Part shown: piece after piece, positions 6,119 to 13,161 of the stretch
Position numbering within the stretch: position 1 is the stretch's first letter
How the letters are laid out: each line of letters opens with the position of its first letter
From: Fibrobacter sp.
Lineage (GTDB): Bacteria; Fibrobacterota; Fibrobacteria; Fibrobacterales; Fibrobacteraceae
Length of the DNA: 13,161 nucleotides
Direction of reading: 5' to 3'
Assembly (NCBI GenBank): GCA_016295375.1
Contig: JAEDLI010000067.1
Coordinates: 1 to 13,161, forward strand
Notes under the pieces: model-generated
What the model was told of the DNA's origin: nothing
Databases searched by the model: none
Seen by the model: only the letters and a program-made list of their open reading frames with translations
Translations under genes and position numbers: made by a program

Positions 6119-6988
6119 ATGCGTAGTATCTGCAAGTGCTTGTTTTTTCTTCTGTGTTTTTGCGTCTGCGCCATTGCTGCTCCTGCGGTTGCAAAGGCTT
6201 CGACAAAAATTTCGGGAGCGGTGGAATCCAAGACGCCCTTCAGCGGAGACCGTTTGTTTGCCGTTCTGGATTCAGTTGGAGGAACTGGCACCTGGATGGA
6301 ATGGGACAGCACCGGCGTGAAAGATCCTTCTATCATGTCGGTGGTTGCACCTTCCATGAAAACCGCCCAGAAGCCCCAGATGGTGTGGGTAATATCTGAG
6401 CGGGAAAAGCCCCTGATGGCCATCCTTTTTTCGAAGGGGGCGGGGGAGGTTCTTGTGTTCTATGAACTTTCCGCCCTAGATGCCAAACCGGAGCCTCTAA
6501 AGCTGAATTCGGAACCGGACCCGCGGGTGTTTCTCCGGGACTACCGGCAGGAATCCCCGACGGTCTTTGTCCATCTGGACAAGCCCAACCTGAAAATTTC
6601 CATATCCGAAAAATTGATTCGCTTTACCTACGAAAAGGCGGACAAGACCGCGCTCCGTTACGACAAGGACTTTGCCAAGAAAACCTTTGTTGAAAAACGT
6701 TCCGAAGTCCGCAGTTACATGGACTATTTCCGTTATGAGTATGCGTTGATGCTTCGGGCTTTTGTTCAGTCTGTTCGTGGTTTGTTTAACTGGCAGCCCT
6801 GGCATTGGTATATGGATTCTTGGAGTCATTCCGCCTTTATCAAGGCCGATGAACTGGAAGCCATTCTTTCGAAGGGATTCCCACCGGAATATGTCACGAT
6901 TTTCAAGACCAGGGCCGCTACCGGCGAGACGGTGGAATTTCGGGTGAACGGCAACGGCTTCTTCGAAATGGATATTTTCGCCCCGTAG
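6119..6988 (+). CDS. Secreted protein of unknown function
   Basis: The 289-aa protein has a Sec signal peptide: MRSICK, a hydrophobic and Cys-rich core, then a probable cleavage after APAVAKA near residue 26. It therefore acts in the periplasm or outside. No family is recognised. The mature part begins with beta-type sequence (GDRLFAVLDSVGGTGTWMEWDSTG; VWVISEREKPLMAILFSKGAGEVLVFYEL), then a charged stretch with many Lys/Asp (160-195). A helical segment follows with an unusual aromatic run NWQPWHWYMDSW around 222-233, then a final beta-rich part. It lies 15 bp after the lipoprotein gene and 24 bp before the C25 peptidase, so it is probably in the same transcript. It may be an accessory factor of that system, but this is guilt by association only. 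Confidence 0.78.
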   Translation: MRSICKCLFFLLCFCVCAIAAPAVAKASTKISGAVESKTPFSGDRLFAVLDSVGGTGTWMEWDSTGVKDPSIMSVVAPSMKTAQKPQMVWVISEREKPLMAILFSKGAGEVLVFYELSALDAKPEPLKLNSEPDPRVFLRDYRQESPTVFVHLDKPNLKISISEKLIRFTYEKADKTALRYDKDFAKKTFVEKRSEVRSYMDYFRYEYALMLRAFVQSVRGLFNWQPWHWYMDSWSHSAFIKADELEAILSKGFPPEYVTIFKTRAATGETVEFRVNGNGFFEMDIFAP

Positions 6989-7012
6989 CCTGCTATTTTG
7001 TATTTTAGAGAT

Positions 7013-10000
7013 ATGCGCTTGAAATGGTCCACATTGTTGTTTGCTTTGAGTTGCCTTGCGGTTTCTCATGTGGACGCATCTGTGACCTTTATTGCCCAGT
7101 TTGCGGTTGGCGACAAGAACGTGGCCACTTTCAGCGAAGACGGTCTCTATGCGGTGGATTTTGCAACAATCAAGAAGGCCCTGGTCCAAAACAAGAGGCA
7201 GGGAGACCTGGATGGGATCCAGGTCGAAAAACTCTGCGTCTATGCGGCTTCTCCCGACACCTTGAGCGACAAGGTTCCCGAAAAGGCCAAACTTGAACCG
7301 GACCAGACTTTTGAAATCCCTATTGAGGTTCGGGACAAAAACGGAAACGGAATCTTTGACAACGGCGATACGCTCCTTTTTGTGGGGTACGGAACTTCCA
7401 TCTGGAAACGTGTTGATTCTGAAGATCCCTCTTTTGAGATGGGCAAGATGGACTATTTCCATTCCCATTCGCCCTATTCCTTTTACCAGAACTTCCAGCT
7501 GGGCTGGAAATCTTCGGGTAAGGGACTTCGTTTGAACGACTTCTTGAAGGAACCTTCCGGTACAGGCAAGAGTATAGAATGGATGCGCTATGTCCGTGCA
7601 GAAAAGGAAACCATCTTGCGGGACACCTACTTTGGTCGCGAAGGGGACTGGGAAAGTTCTTCGGGTAGGGAATGGTTCTGGCTTTGGCATAGTCGTCTGG
7701 ATTCCAGCACCTATACCAATTCGGATTTGGTTCAGCCCCAGGTCCAGAATTTACCAGGACGAATAGCTGGCGGCAAGGAATTTTTGGGGGTGTCCTATTT
7801 CCCGTATAGGTCTCTTTGGCGTTCTTATGCCGAAAAGCCCAATGACCAGAAGTCTGATTTGGAAATGTCCGGCAAGTCTTACCAGGAACGGATGGACGGT
7901 GTTAGTTTCTCCATGACGGTGAACGGAAAGAAATTAACTCGCAGTACAGCGACCTTAATGCCGGGCAATACTTTCCGTCTGGATAATCCAGGGCTCAAGG
8001 ACAAGGGAAACAGTTTCGGATTGACTATGTTGCCCAACGATTACCAGTTCGACCGTTTTGACGGTTACACGCTGGCCTATCAGTGGACTCCCGTGGTTGA
8101 TTCGGCAGAATGGCTTTTGCCAGGCCGGGTATCTGGCGTTATACAGATTCCCGTGGGAAAAGACGCCAATTTGCAAGTCATGAAATTTTTGAATTTTAGA
8201 CAGGTTGGCCTTTTGCAGGTGAAGAATGGCGTTGCAAAGGATAGTGTGGCTATTTCCGATGATGTGCGTTACTTGATATACAAGAAAAATGTGTATAGAA
8301 ACGACCTTAGCGTAGTTGGACAAATTGTTAAACCCGCAGGGGTGATTTCGGATATTTCCAGAATTGATTCCCGTACGGAATATTTGATCGTATCGCCGTC
8401 GGAATTTCTGAATGGAGCCGTAGCCCTAGGAAAATTCCGTTCTGGCGGCTCCGCCGTGACCACGATTCCAACGTCGGTTGTTGCCGTGGAAGATATTTAT
8501 GCACGGTATACGGGTGGCGCTGTTTCTCCTGTGGCAATCCGCGATTACATAGCCTTTGCGAAAACCCGTTGTAATAAACTCAAATATGTGCTTCTCTTGG
8601 GTTCGGGACATTATGATTATCGTGGAATTAATACGAAGTTAGGTCCGAACTATATGCCGCCCTATGAAAAGGAATCTGTGGCAAGCGATGATTTCTTTGG
8701 TGCACTTGACCCAGGTGAATTGATTTTGTTTGGTAAGTACGATTTAGATGTTGCCGTAGGTCGTTTGCCGGTATCGACAGAACAGGAATTGTCCCACTAC
8801 ATGGACAAGGTTCGGGAATACGAGAAGGTGGGACTCTATGACCATTCGGAATGGCGGTCCACCTTGCTGCTTGCTGCCGATGACGCACTCAACAGCCATA
8901 TCGTAGACTATACGGAACATACCAAGCTGCAAGAAATGCTTGCAAGGTCTATCGATAGTATGGCCACGGCCCAGAATCACCAGTGGAATCTGAAAAAGAT
9001 GTATTTGCTGGATTACCCGGCCGATGCCTCGGGACAAAAAAAGGATGCGGTTGATGATTTTATCAACATGATAAACCAAGGCGCATTGATTACGGCCTAT
9101 TTTGGTCATGGATCCATGACGGATTGGGCTTCTGAAGGTCTTTTGAAGCCGAGCTACATAGCGAAAATTTCCAACAGGGGCCGCCTGACTATTCTTAATT
9201 CTTTTTCTTGTACCGTGGGACGTTTTGACATGGGCAATGCGCGATCCTTATCCGAAGAATTCGTGCTGGCATCTCAAGTAGGCTCTATTGCGTCTATTGG
9301 TTCGACAAGAGAAACTTTTGCCGATTACAACGAGGCCTTCGGAAGAGCTTTTTTGATTTCTTTGCTAAAGACGGAGGGCGTGCTTGTCGGAGATGCGTAT
9401 CGGATTGCCAAAAATTCTGTGGGGAAGGGCTATAGCCGCCAGCGATACAATAACGAACTCTATGTACTGATAGGGGAGCCTGTTCTTCAGATGCCCAAGG
9501 CCTCTATGAAGGTTTCTTTCGATGCCGAAATGGATACCCTGAAGGCCCTTGACAAGGTAAAACTTTCAGGAAATGTCTCGGGCATGAAAGATGGGTATAT
9601 TGGAATATCTCTACATGAGGGCAAGCGAAGCAAGAGGCTGTTTAATGGTCTAGACGTAGAAGATGATACTGTGGATGTTGTTTTTGATGGTTCTCTGATA
9701 CATTCCCAGGTTGTCCCCGTTCGTGGAGGCCGGTTTGAAACGGAATTCATTTCTCCAAGGAAACTTTCTTTTGGCGATACTGCCGCCCGGTTGAGCGCCT
9801 GGGCTTATTCGTCGAAGGATAGGGCCGTTGGTAGATTCTTGAAAAGGAAAATCTTGATTTCTGGAGTTTCTACATTTGCGGATTCTATCCATGATCAGAC
9901 GCCACCTTCGATACAGGTGCAGACTTGTTACAGCGGAGGAATCAACACCTCCTTTGCCGATGGGGAATCTGTAAAAATGCAGTTCCCGGCATGCCTTCAG

Positions 10001-10567
10001 GTGACCATCGAGGATTCTACCGCCATTGACTTCCGTGAACAACCCGACGAAGGTATTACTTTTGAAATTGTGGGTGTGGAACACCCGTACCACCCGGGAC
10101 CGTTTTTGGAGCAGACATCCAAGAAGGTTGTGGTCCGCAAGACTTTCAATGCCGAAAACTATCTCGAAGGCAAATACGTTTTCAAGGTCCGCGCACAAGA
10201 TGTCTTGGGCAATGTGGCCACCAAGACCTTGAATCTGGAACTGACCGAAGAAATGAAGTCCGGCTTGCAGGATGTTTTCAATGTGCCGAATCCCATGGGC
10301 AAGAAGGGAACGACCTTCTATTTCAAGAACCTGGCCGTGAACCGCAATTCTACGGTGAACATCTTTATATACAATCAGAATGGCCGCCTGGTGAAGGTCA
10401 TCAAAAATGCTGTCTCGGGCATGACCCGCTGGGACGGTCGTGACAATCACGGAAGGCTCTTGGCCAACGGGCTATACCATTATGTGGTCCGTAGCGAAGT
10501 GGAGGCTTCGGACGGGTTCAAAAAGAAAACTTGGACAAAGAAACAAAAATTGCTTATATCGAGGTAA
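7013..10567 (+). CDS. porU: PorU-like C25 (gingipain-family) cysteine peptidase, probable type IX secretion sortase
   Basis: The 1184-aa protein carries a signal peptide (MRLKWSTLLFALSCLAVSHVDA) and a long beta-rich N-terminal region. The C25 peptidase domain is roughly at 452-828: LKYVLLLGSGHYDYRG, SVASDDFFGALDPGE, LDVAVGRLPVST.QELSHYMDKVREYE, then YFGHGSM with candidate catalytic H699 and LNSFSCTVGRFD with C733. The 34-residue His-Cys spacing fits gingipains. The SDDFFG...GRLP pattern is that of PorU. Residues about 1088-1184 (VFNVPNPM...VNIFIYNQNGRLVKVI...WDGRDNHGRLLANGLYHYVV) form a type IX/FlgD-like C-terminal domain. PorU removes sorting domains from cargo at the outer surface and links it to A-LPS. 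A TTG start at 6998 is possible, but ATG 7013 gives a normal signal peptide. A cargo C25 protease is the alternative; the long N-terminal region favours PorU. The downstream gene begins 2 bp after the stop. Confidence 0.85.
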   Translation: MRLKWSTLLFALSCLAVSHVDASVTFIAQFAVGDKNVATFSEDGLYAVDFATIKKALVQNKRQGDLDGIQVEKLCVYAASPDTLSDKVPEKAKLEPDQTFEIPIEVRDKNGNGIFDNGDTLLFVGYGTSIWKRVDSEDPSFEMGKMDYFHSHSPYSFYQNFQLGWKSSGKGLRLNDFLKEPSGTGKSIEWMRYVRAEKETILRDTYFGREGDWESSSGREWFWLWHSRLDSSTYTNSDLVQPQVQNLPGRIAGGKEFLGVSYFPYRSLWRSYAEKPNDQKSDLEMSGKSYQERMDGVSFSMTVNGKKLTRSTATLMPGNTFRLDNPGLKDKGNSFGLTMLPNDYQFDRFDGYTLAYQWTPVVDSAEWLLPGRVSGVIQIPVGKDANLQVMKFLNFRQVGLLQVKNGVAKDSVAISDDVRYLIYKKNVYRNDLSVVGQIVKPAGVISDISRIDSRTEYLIVSPSEFLNGAVALGKFRSGGSAVTTIPTSVVAVEDIYARYTGGAVSPVAIRDYIAFAKTRCNKLKYVLLLGSGHYDYRGINTKLGPNYMPPYEKESVASDDFFGALDPGELILFGKYDLDVAVGRLPVSTEQELSHYMDKVREYEKVGLYDHSEWRSTLLLAADDALNSHIVDYTEHTKLQEMLARSIDSMATAQNHQWNLKKMYLLDYPADASGQKKDAVDDFINMINQGALITAYFGHGSMTDWASEGLLKPSYIAKISNRGRLTILNSFSCTVGRFDMGNARSLSEEFVLASQVGSIASIGSTRETFADYNEAFGRAFLISLLKTEGVLVGDAYRIAKNSVGKGYSRQRYNNELYVLIGEPVLQMPKASMKVSFDAEMDTLKALDKVKLSGNVSGMKDGYIGISLHEGKRSKRLFNGLDVEDDTVDVVFDGSLIHSQVVPVRGGRFETEFISPRKLSFGDTAARLSAWAYSSKDRAVGRFLKRKILISGVSTFADSIHDQTPPSIQVQTCYSGGINTSFADGESVKMQFPACLQVTIEDSTAIDFREQPDEGITFEIVGVEHPYHPGPFLEQTSKKVVVRKTFNAENYLEGKYVFKVRAQDVLGNVATKTLNLELTEEMKSGLQDVFNVPNPMGKKGTTFYFKNLAVNRNSTVNIFIYNQNGRLVKVIKNAVSGMTRWDGRDNHGRLLANGLYHYVVRSEVEASDGFKKKTWTKKQKLLISR

Positions 10568-10569
10568 AA

Positions 10570-11421
10570 ATGGATTTGCGTGAAAAACCTGGGAAGATTC
10601 AGAAACTACTGGAATTGTTCTTGAGATTCCGCCTGATTTCGGTGGTACTTCTTGTTGTTTTGTCCGTGACTTTTGTGGCGACCCGCTGGCAGGCCTTGGT
10701 CTCAATGCCGGTGGCCTCTTCTGAGTCTTTGGGAATGTGGCTGGCTGAACATGGGGGCTTTGCATCTCTGTGGCAGGGAGGCCAGTATCTCGCCGTTTCT
10801 GCGGTGGCCATGGTGGTTCTGCTGTTTGTGTTTGCAGGAATCCGAGGCGGTATTGCAGGTTTGTTTGGCCTCAGTGCCATGGTTTTTGCCTTGTACGCCT
10901 TGGGCGGTGCCGAAAGCATGGTCCTGATATTCTATGGCGTGTTTGCCGGCGTGGCTCTGCTCCTTTTGCTCTTTGCAAAACTGGGTGTTGCCAATGTGCT
11001 TTTCCCCTTTGCCTTTAGCTGGGTGCTCTTGACTGCAATGGTAGCGTTGCTGCCATCCTTTGCTCCAGCTTATTTGGTATGGGCGGTTTTCTCCGCTGTC
11101 GGCTTTGCATCGGTCTTGGCTTTGGCCCTTGTCTCTGCAAAACATCTTGCCGAAGGGACTCCCCAGGCAGGAGCGCTGATCCGTAGCGGCAAAAAGCTGT
11201 TGATTCCGGTGACGGTGTCGTCTTTTTTGGCGGTGGCGGCTTTGTTGTTCGATATGGACAAGCCGGCCGTTTCTGGCGTGAAGGTGGCAGAAGCTGCCGT
11301 GTCGTGGTTTGCTTTCAACTTGTGGTTCTACGTGTTCCTGTTCCCGGTGGTTTCTTTTGCACCGTGGGAAAGGCTCCGTTCCAAGGAACGCAAAGTCAAG
11401 CTGAAAGAAAAGAAGAAGTAG
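10570..11421 (+). CDS. Polytopic inner-membrane protein of unknown function (about 8 TM segments)
   Basis: The 283-aa protein opens with a basic, amphipathic stretch (MDLREKPGKIQKLLELFLRFR) and then has about eight hydrophobic segments: about 22-38, 72-90, 93-113, 116-138, 140-163, 166-192, about 215-233 and 240-262. It ends in a strongly basic tail (RLRSKERKVKLKEKKK). It is rich in Val, Ala, Leu and Phe and shows no transporter, enzyme or secretion motif that I recognise. GAGG lies 5 nt before the ATG and overlaps the end of the C25 gene, so translational coupling is likely. A TTG further upstream (10531) in this frame is not supported. Tight linkage to the PorU-like gene suggests a related envelope role; that is inference. 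The stop lies one base from the stop of the opposing M23 gene, with no terminator between. Confidence 0.8.
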   Translation: MDLREKPGKIQKLLELFLRFRLISVVLLVVLSVTFVATRWQALVSMPVASSESLGMWLAEHGGFASLWQGGQYLAVSAVAMVVLLFVFAGIRGGIAGLFGLSAMVFALYALGGAESMVLIFYGVFAGVALLLLLFAKLGVANVLFPFAFSWVLLTAMVALLPSFAPAYLVWAVFSAVGFASVLALALVSAKHLAEGTPQAGALIRSGKKLLIPVTVSSFLAVAALLFDMDKPAVSGVKVAEAAVSWFAFNLWFYVFLFPVVSFAPWERLRSKERKVKLKEKKK

Positions 11422-11422
11422 T

Positions 11423-12481
11423 CTACGAACAGCGCAGCACCTGGCCCGGGCGGATCATGTTACTCTTGAGGCCGTTCAGCTGCTTGAGCCTGCGTATAGA
11501 AATCCCGTATTTCCGAGCAATCTTGCCGAGGCAGTCCCCGCGCCGTACCTTGTAGTAGCGGTGTTTGGAAAGTTCTTTCTGGTAAAAGTCTTCATTTTGC
11601 TGTAGGGCCACCGGGTCAATCTCAGTTTGCTCCCACCTGAATTTTCCGTTTTCGAAATCAAAGACGGTGGAGGGGTCTATGTAGAGCCCGTTGTAGCGCA
11701 TCTCGAAATGCAAGTGCGCTCCGAAGGAGCGACCGGTGTTGCCGCCTATACCGATGGTGTCGCCTGCTTGCAGGGTGTCGCCGACTTTTACATTCCATTT
11801 GGACAAGTGGGCGTACAGCGTGGTGAGGCCGTTCCCGTGGTCGAGAATCACGTACTTGCCGTAGCCCCTGCGGCGGCCCTGGTTCCGGGTCTTGACCACC
11901 TTGCCTGCGAAGGCGGCCACGATGGTGCGGTCTTCGCCGTGGCAGAGTCCCAAATCTACTCCACGGTGCATGCGGTAGGTTCGTATGCCGTAGGGCCCCG
12001 AGATGCGCCTGCTTTCGGAGGGCATGGCCGAGGCGGTCATATCCAGGAACAGGGACTTGTCGGCGGAGTCCGCACTGGCGGAATCGGCGGCGGCCATGTC
12101 GGCGGCCAGTTCGGCGTCGGCTTCTTCGCTTTCGGCGCCGGCTTCGCCTTCGGCGCCCTCTTCGCCTTCTCCGGCTAGGGAGTCTGCCTCGGCAACATCT
12201 TCTGTTTCCAGGTTTTCGGCCTCTATTTCGGCCAGTTCCTGCTGGATAAGTTTTTCGGCTTCGGTGAGTTCTACTGTTCCAGCTGGATTTTCGACAGTTC
12301 CGGTGAGTTCCACCGTGCCTGCCGGATTCTCGGCGGTTTCGGCAGGAACTTCGCTTATGGATTCGGCACTTGTTTCCGTAGGCTGCTCCACCAGGGGCAC
12401 GGCATTTTCGGCCATGCAGTCTTCCTTTGCCCAGAGGCAGAGGGGGAGGGTGAACAGGAATATGGAAACGAGGCGTTTCAT
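11423..12481 (-). CDS. Secreted M23 peptidoglycan endopeptidase with acidic linker and C-terminal LysM
   Basis: The 352-aa protein has a signal peptide (MKRLVSIFLFTLPLCLWA, cleavage probably before KED). An acidic low-complexity linker rich in Glu, Ala, Asp and Ser (about 25-145) includes two copies of ENPAGTVELT (51-60 and 64-73, 13-residue period). The M23 (LytM) zinc peptidase domain covers about 160-270: HRGVD supplies H172 and D176, AHLSKW supplies H225, HLHFE supplies H256 and H258, so all zinc and catalytic residues are present. A LysM domain (YYKVRRGDCLGKIARKYGISIRRLKQLNGL) occupies 309-351. The family cleaves peptide cross-links in peptidoglycan. The order M23 then LysM is the reverse of E. 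coli NlpD but is common in Bacteroidetes. It lies opposite the membrane-protein gene. No clear ribosome binding site precedes the ATG. Confidence 0.93.
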   Translation of the reverse strand: MKRLVSIFLFTLPLCLWAKEDCMAENAVPLVEQPTETSAESISEVPAETAENPAGTVELTGTVENPAGTVELTEAEKLIQQELAEIEAENLETEDVAEADSLAGEGEEGAEGEAGAESEEADAELAADMAAADSASADSADKSLFLDMTASAMPSESRRISGPYGIRTYRMHRGVDLGLCHGEDRTIVAAFAGKVVKTRNQGRRRGYGKYVILDHGNGLTTLYAHLSKWNVKVGDTLQAGDTIGIGGNTGRSFGAHLHFEMRYNGLYIDPSTVFDFENGKFRWEQTEIDPVALQQNEDFYQKELSKHRYYKVRRGDCLGKIARKYGISIRRLKQLNGLKSNMIRPGQVLRCS

Positions 12482-12491
12482 AGATGTGTGG

Positions 12492-12499
12492 CTAATATA
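12492..12499 (-). promoter_or_regulatory. Possible promoter -7 box of the M23 gene
   Basis: Minus-strand TATATTAG (12499-12492) resembles the TAnnTTTG element seen at three other genes in the window. It ends 10 nt before the ATG at 12481, and no Shine-Dalgarno sequence is present, so the transcript would have almost no leader. No clear upstream -33/-35 element was found. Confidence 0.3.
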
Positions 12500-12606
12500 G
12501 AATAATTGTTAGGGATTAGAGGGTGGAAGATTTTAAACGAAAGAACTCCGCTGTGCGGCTGCAGACGAAAAAAAGCAAAAAACAAGCATTTTTTTATACA
12601 AGAAAA

Positions 12607-12641
12607 TCTCTCGTCTCTCGTCTCTCGTCTCTCGTCTTTCT
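12607..12641. repeat. Tandem heptad repeat TCTCTCG upstream of glyS
   Basis: Four perfect TCTCTCG units (12607-12634) are followed by one degenerate unit, TCTTTCT (12635-12641). The last base of the tract is the first base of TAAATTTG, the proposed glyS -7 box, so the repeats occupy the spacer and -33/-35 region of the promoter. Apart from this tract and promoter signals, the 195-bp M23-glyS gap holds only a small CCGC-TGT-GCGG hairpin near 12548 and A/T-rich sequence. Confidence 0.75.
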
Positions 12642-12670
12642 AAATTTGCTCGCATAAAAAACAAAAGGAC
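12641..12670 (+). promoter_or_regulatory. Probable glyS -7 box and ribosome binding site
   Basis: TAAATTTG (12641-12648) matches the TAnnTTTG consensus and is identical to the box proposed for typA. AAAAGGA (12663-12669) lies 7 nt before the ATG at 12677 and serves as ribosome binding site. The leader would be about 20-25 nt. Confidence 0.45.
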
Positions 12671-12676
12671 TCTAAA

Positions 12677-13161
12677 ATGGCAAAGAAAGTTCAGGATGCC
12701 CTCAAGGACATCATCTCCCTCTGCAAGCGCCGCGGTTTCATTTTCCCCGGCTCCGAAATTTACGACGGCCTCGCCAACACTTGGGACTACGGTCCGTATG
12801 GCGTGGAACTGAAGCGCAACATCAAGAACCTCTGGTGGAAGAAGTTTGTGACCAGCCGCCAGGACGTGCTCGGTCTCGACAGCTCTATTCTTTTGAACCC
12901 CCGCGTCTGGAAGGCCTCGGGCCACGTGGGCAACTTCTCTGACCCGCTGGTCGACTGCCTCGCTTGCCACGAACGTTTCCGTGCCGACCAGCTCTTGGAA
13001 GACAAGCTCGGCGAAGGCTGCTGCGCCGGCAAGAACTTTGACGAAGTCCACCAGATGATGATGGACAACAAGATTGAATGCCCGACCTGCGGCAAGACCG
13101 ACTGGACCAAGCCCCGCGCATTCAACCTGATGTTCCAGACCGAAATCGGCGTGATTGAAGG
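12677..13161 (+). CDS. glyS: Glycyl-tRNA synthetase, alpha2-type (5' part; continues beyond window)
   Basis: Class II aminoacyl-tRNA synthetase that charges tRNA-Gly. The first 161 residues are visible and there is no stop before the window ends. GSEIYDGLANTWDYGPYGVELK (25-46) is the motif 1 region of the single-chain homodimeric GlyRS found in Bacillus, Thermus, archaea and eukaryotes, and not of the E. coli alpha2beta2 type. SILLNPRVWKASGHVGNFSDPLVDC (70-94) and FNLMF near the window end confirm this. CxxC pairs at 94/97 and 135/138 look like a zinc site in the insertion. The ATG at 12677 has a good ribosome binding site. The gene is divergent from the M23 gene. Confidence 0.97.
   Translation, partial: MAKKVQDALKDIISLCKRRGFIFPGSEIYDGLANTWDYGPYGVELKRNIKNLWWKKFVTSRQDVLGLDSSILLNPRVWKASGHVGNFSDPLVDCLACHERFRADQLLEDKLGEGCCAGKNFDEVHQMMMDNKIECPTCGKTDWTKPRAFNLMFQTEIGVIE

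Noticed and set aside
6497..7690. 397-codon minus-strand open frame across the secreted-protein/C25 boundary
   Set aside because: Antisense to two + strand genes with signal peptides and good family evidence; its own sequence resembles no protein.
9650..10450. 266-codon minus-strand open frame inside the C25 gene
   Set aside because: Antisense to the conserved C-terminal part of the C25 protein; no initiation signal or family match.
12607..12641. CRISPR array
   Set aside because: Units are 7 bp and contiguous with no spacers.
12533..13051. 172-codon minus-strand open frame over the glyS start
   Set aside because: GlyRS on the + strand is unmistakable from 12677; the frame is its shadow and also runs through the heptad tract.

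Overview
The window looks like a chromosomal segment of a Fibrobacter-like bacterium (Fibrobacterota, FCB superphylum). This is an inference from four things: a PorU-type C25 peptidase with a type IX secretion-style C-terminal domain; an M23-then-LysM endopeptidase in the domain order common in Bacteroidetes; abundant lipoproteins; and several promoters with a Bacteroidetes-like TAnnTTTG -7 box. No phage, IS element, tRNA, rRNA or CRISPR array is seen. Both ends cut through housekeeping genes: prfB at the left, glycyl-tRNA synthetase at the right.

Layout. Positions 2-709 hold the 3' part of prfB (+). It converges on typA (-, 1088-2923) across a 378-bp gap filled with short palindromes, two copies of a gatcccc...gggatgacat repeat, four heptads and the typA terminator. 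A short divergent region (2924-3045), rich in TTTGGRCC half-sites, separates typA from a stand-alone receiver-like protein (+, 3046-3504). A hairpin terminator lies between that gene and a convergent lamin-tail-domain lipoprotein (-, 3570-4799). Behind the lipoprotein is a small GGQ release-factor-like protein (-, 4880-5374), whose start abuts or overlaps the start of the next + strand gene at the palindrome ATGCAT.

Positions 5369-11421 are a tightly packed + strand run, probably one operon: a lipoprotein, a secreted protein of unknown function, the large PorU-like C25 peptidase (1184 aa) and an 8-segment membrane protein. Gaps are 15, 24 and 2 bp. If the C25 protein is the type IX sortase, the unknown neighbours are candidates for accessory envelope or secretion functions, but nothing in their sequences proves this. 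The run meets an M23/LysM cell-wall endopeptidase (-, 11423-12481) tail to tail, with only one base between the stop codons. A 195-bp divergent region then leads to glyS (+, from 12677). Five tandem 7-bp units in that region abut the presumed glyS -7 box.

Functionally the window mixes translation (RF2, TypA/BipA, GGQ rescue-type factor, GlyRS) with envelope and secretion genes (PorU-like sortase, lipoproteins, M23 endopeptidase). The most interesting unexplained items are the orphan partners of the PorU-like gene, the repeat tract at the glyS promoter, the shared half-sites between typA and the receiver gene, and the palindromic intergenic elements.
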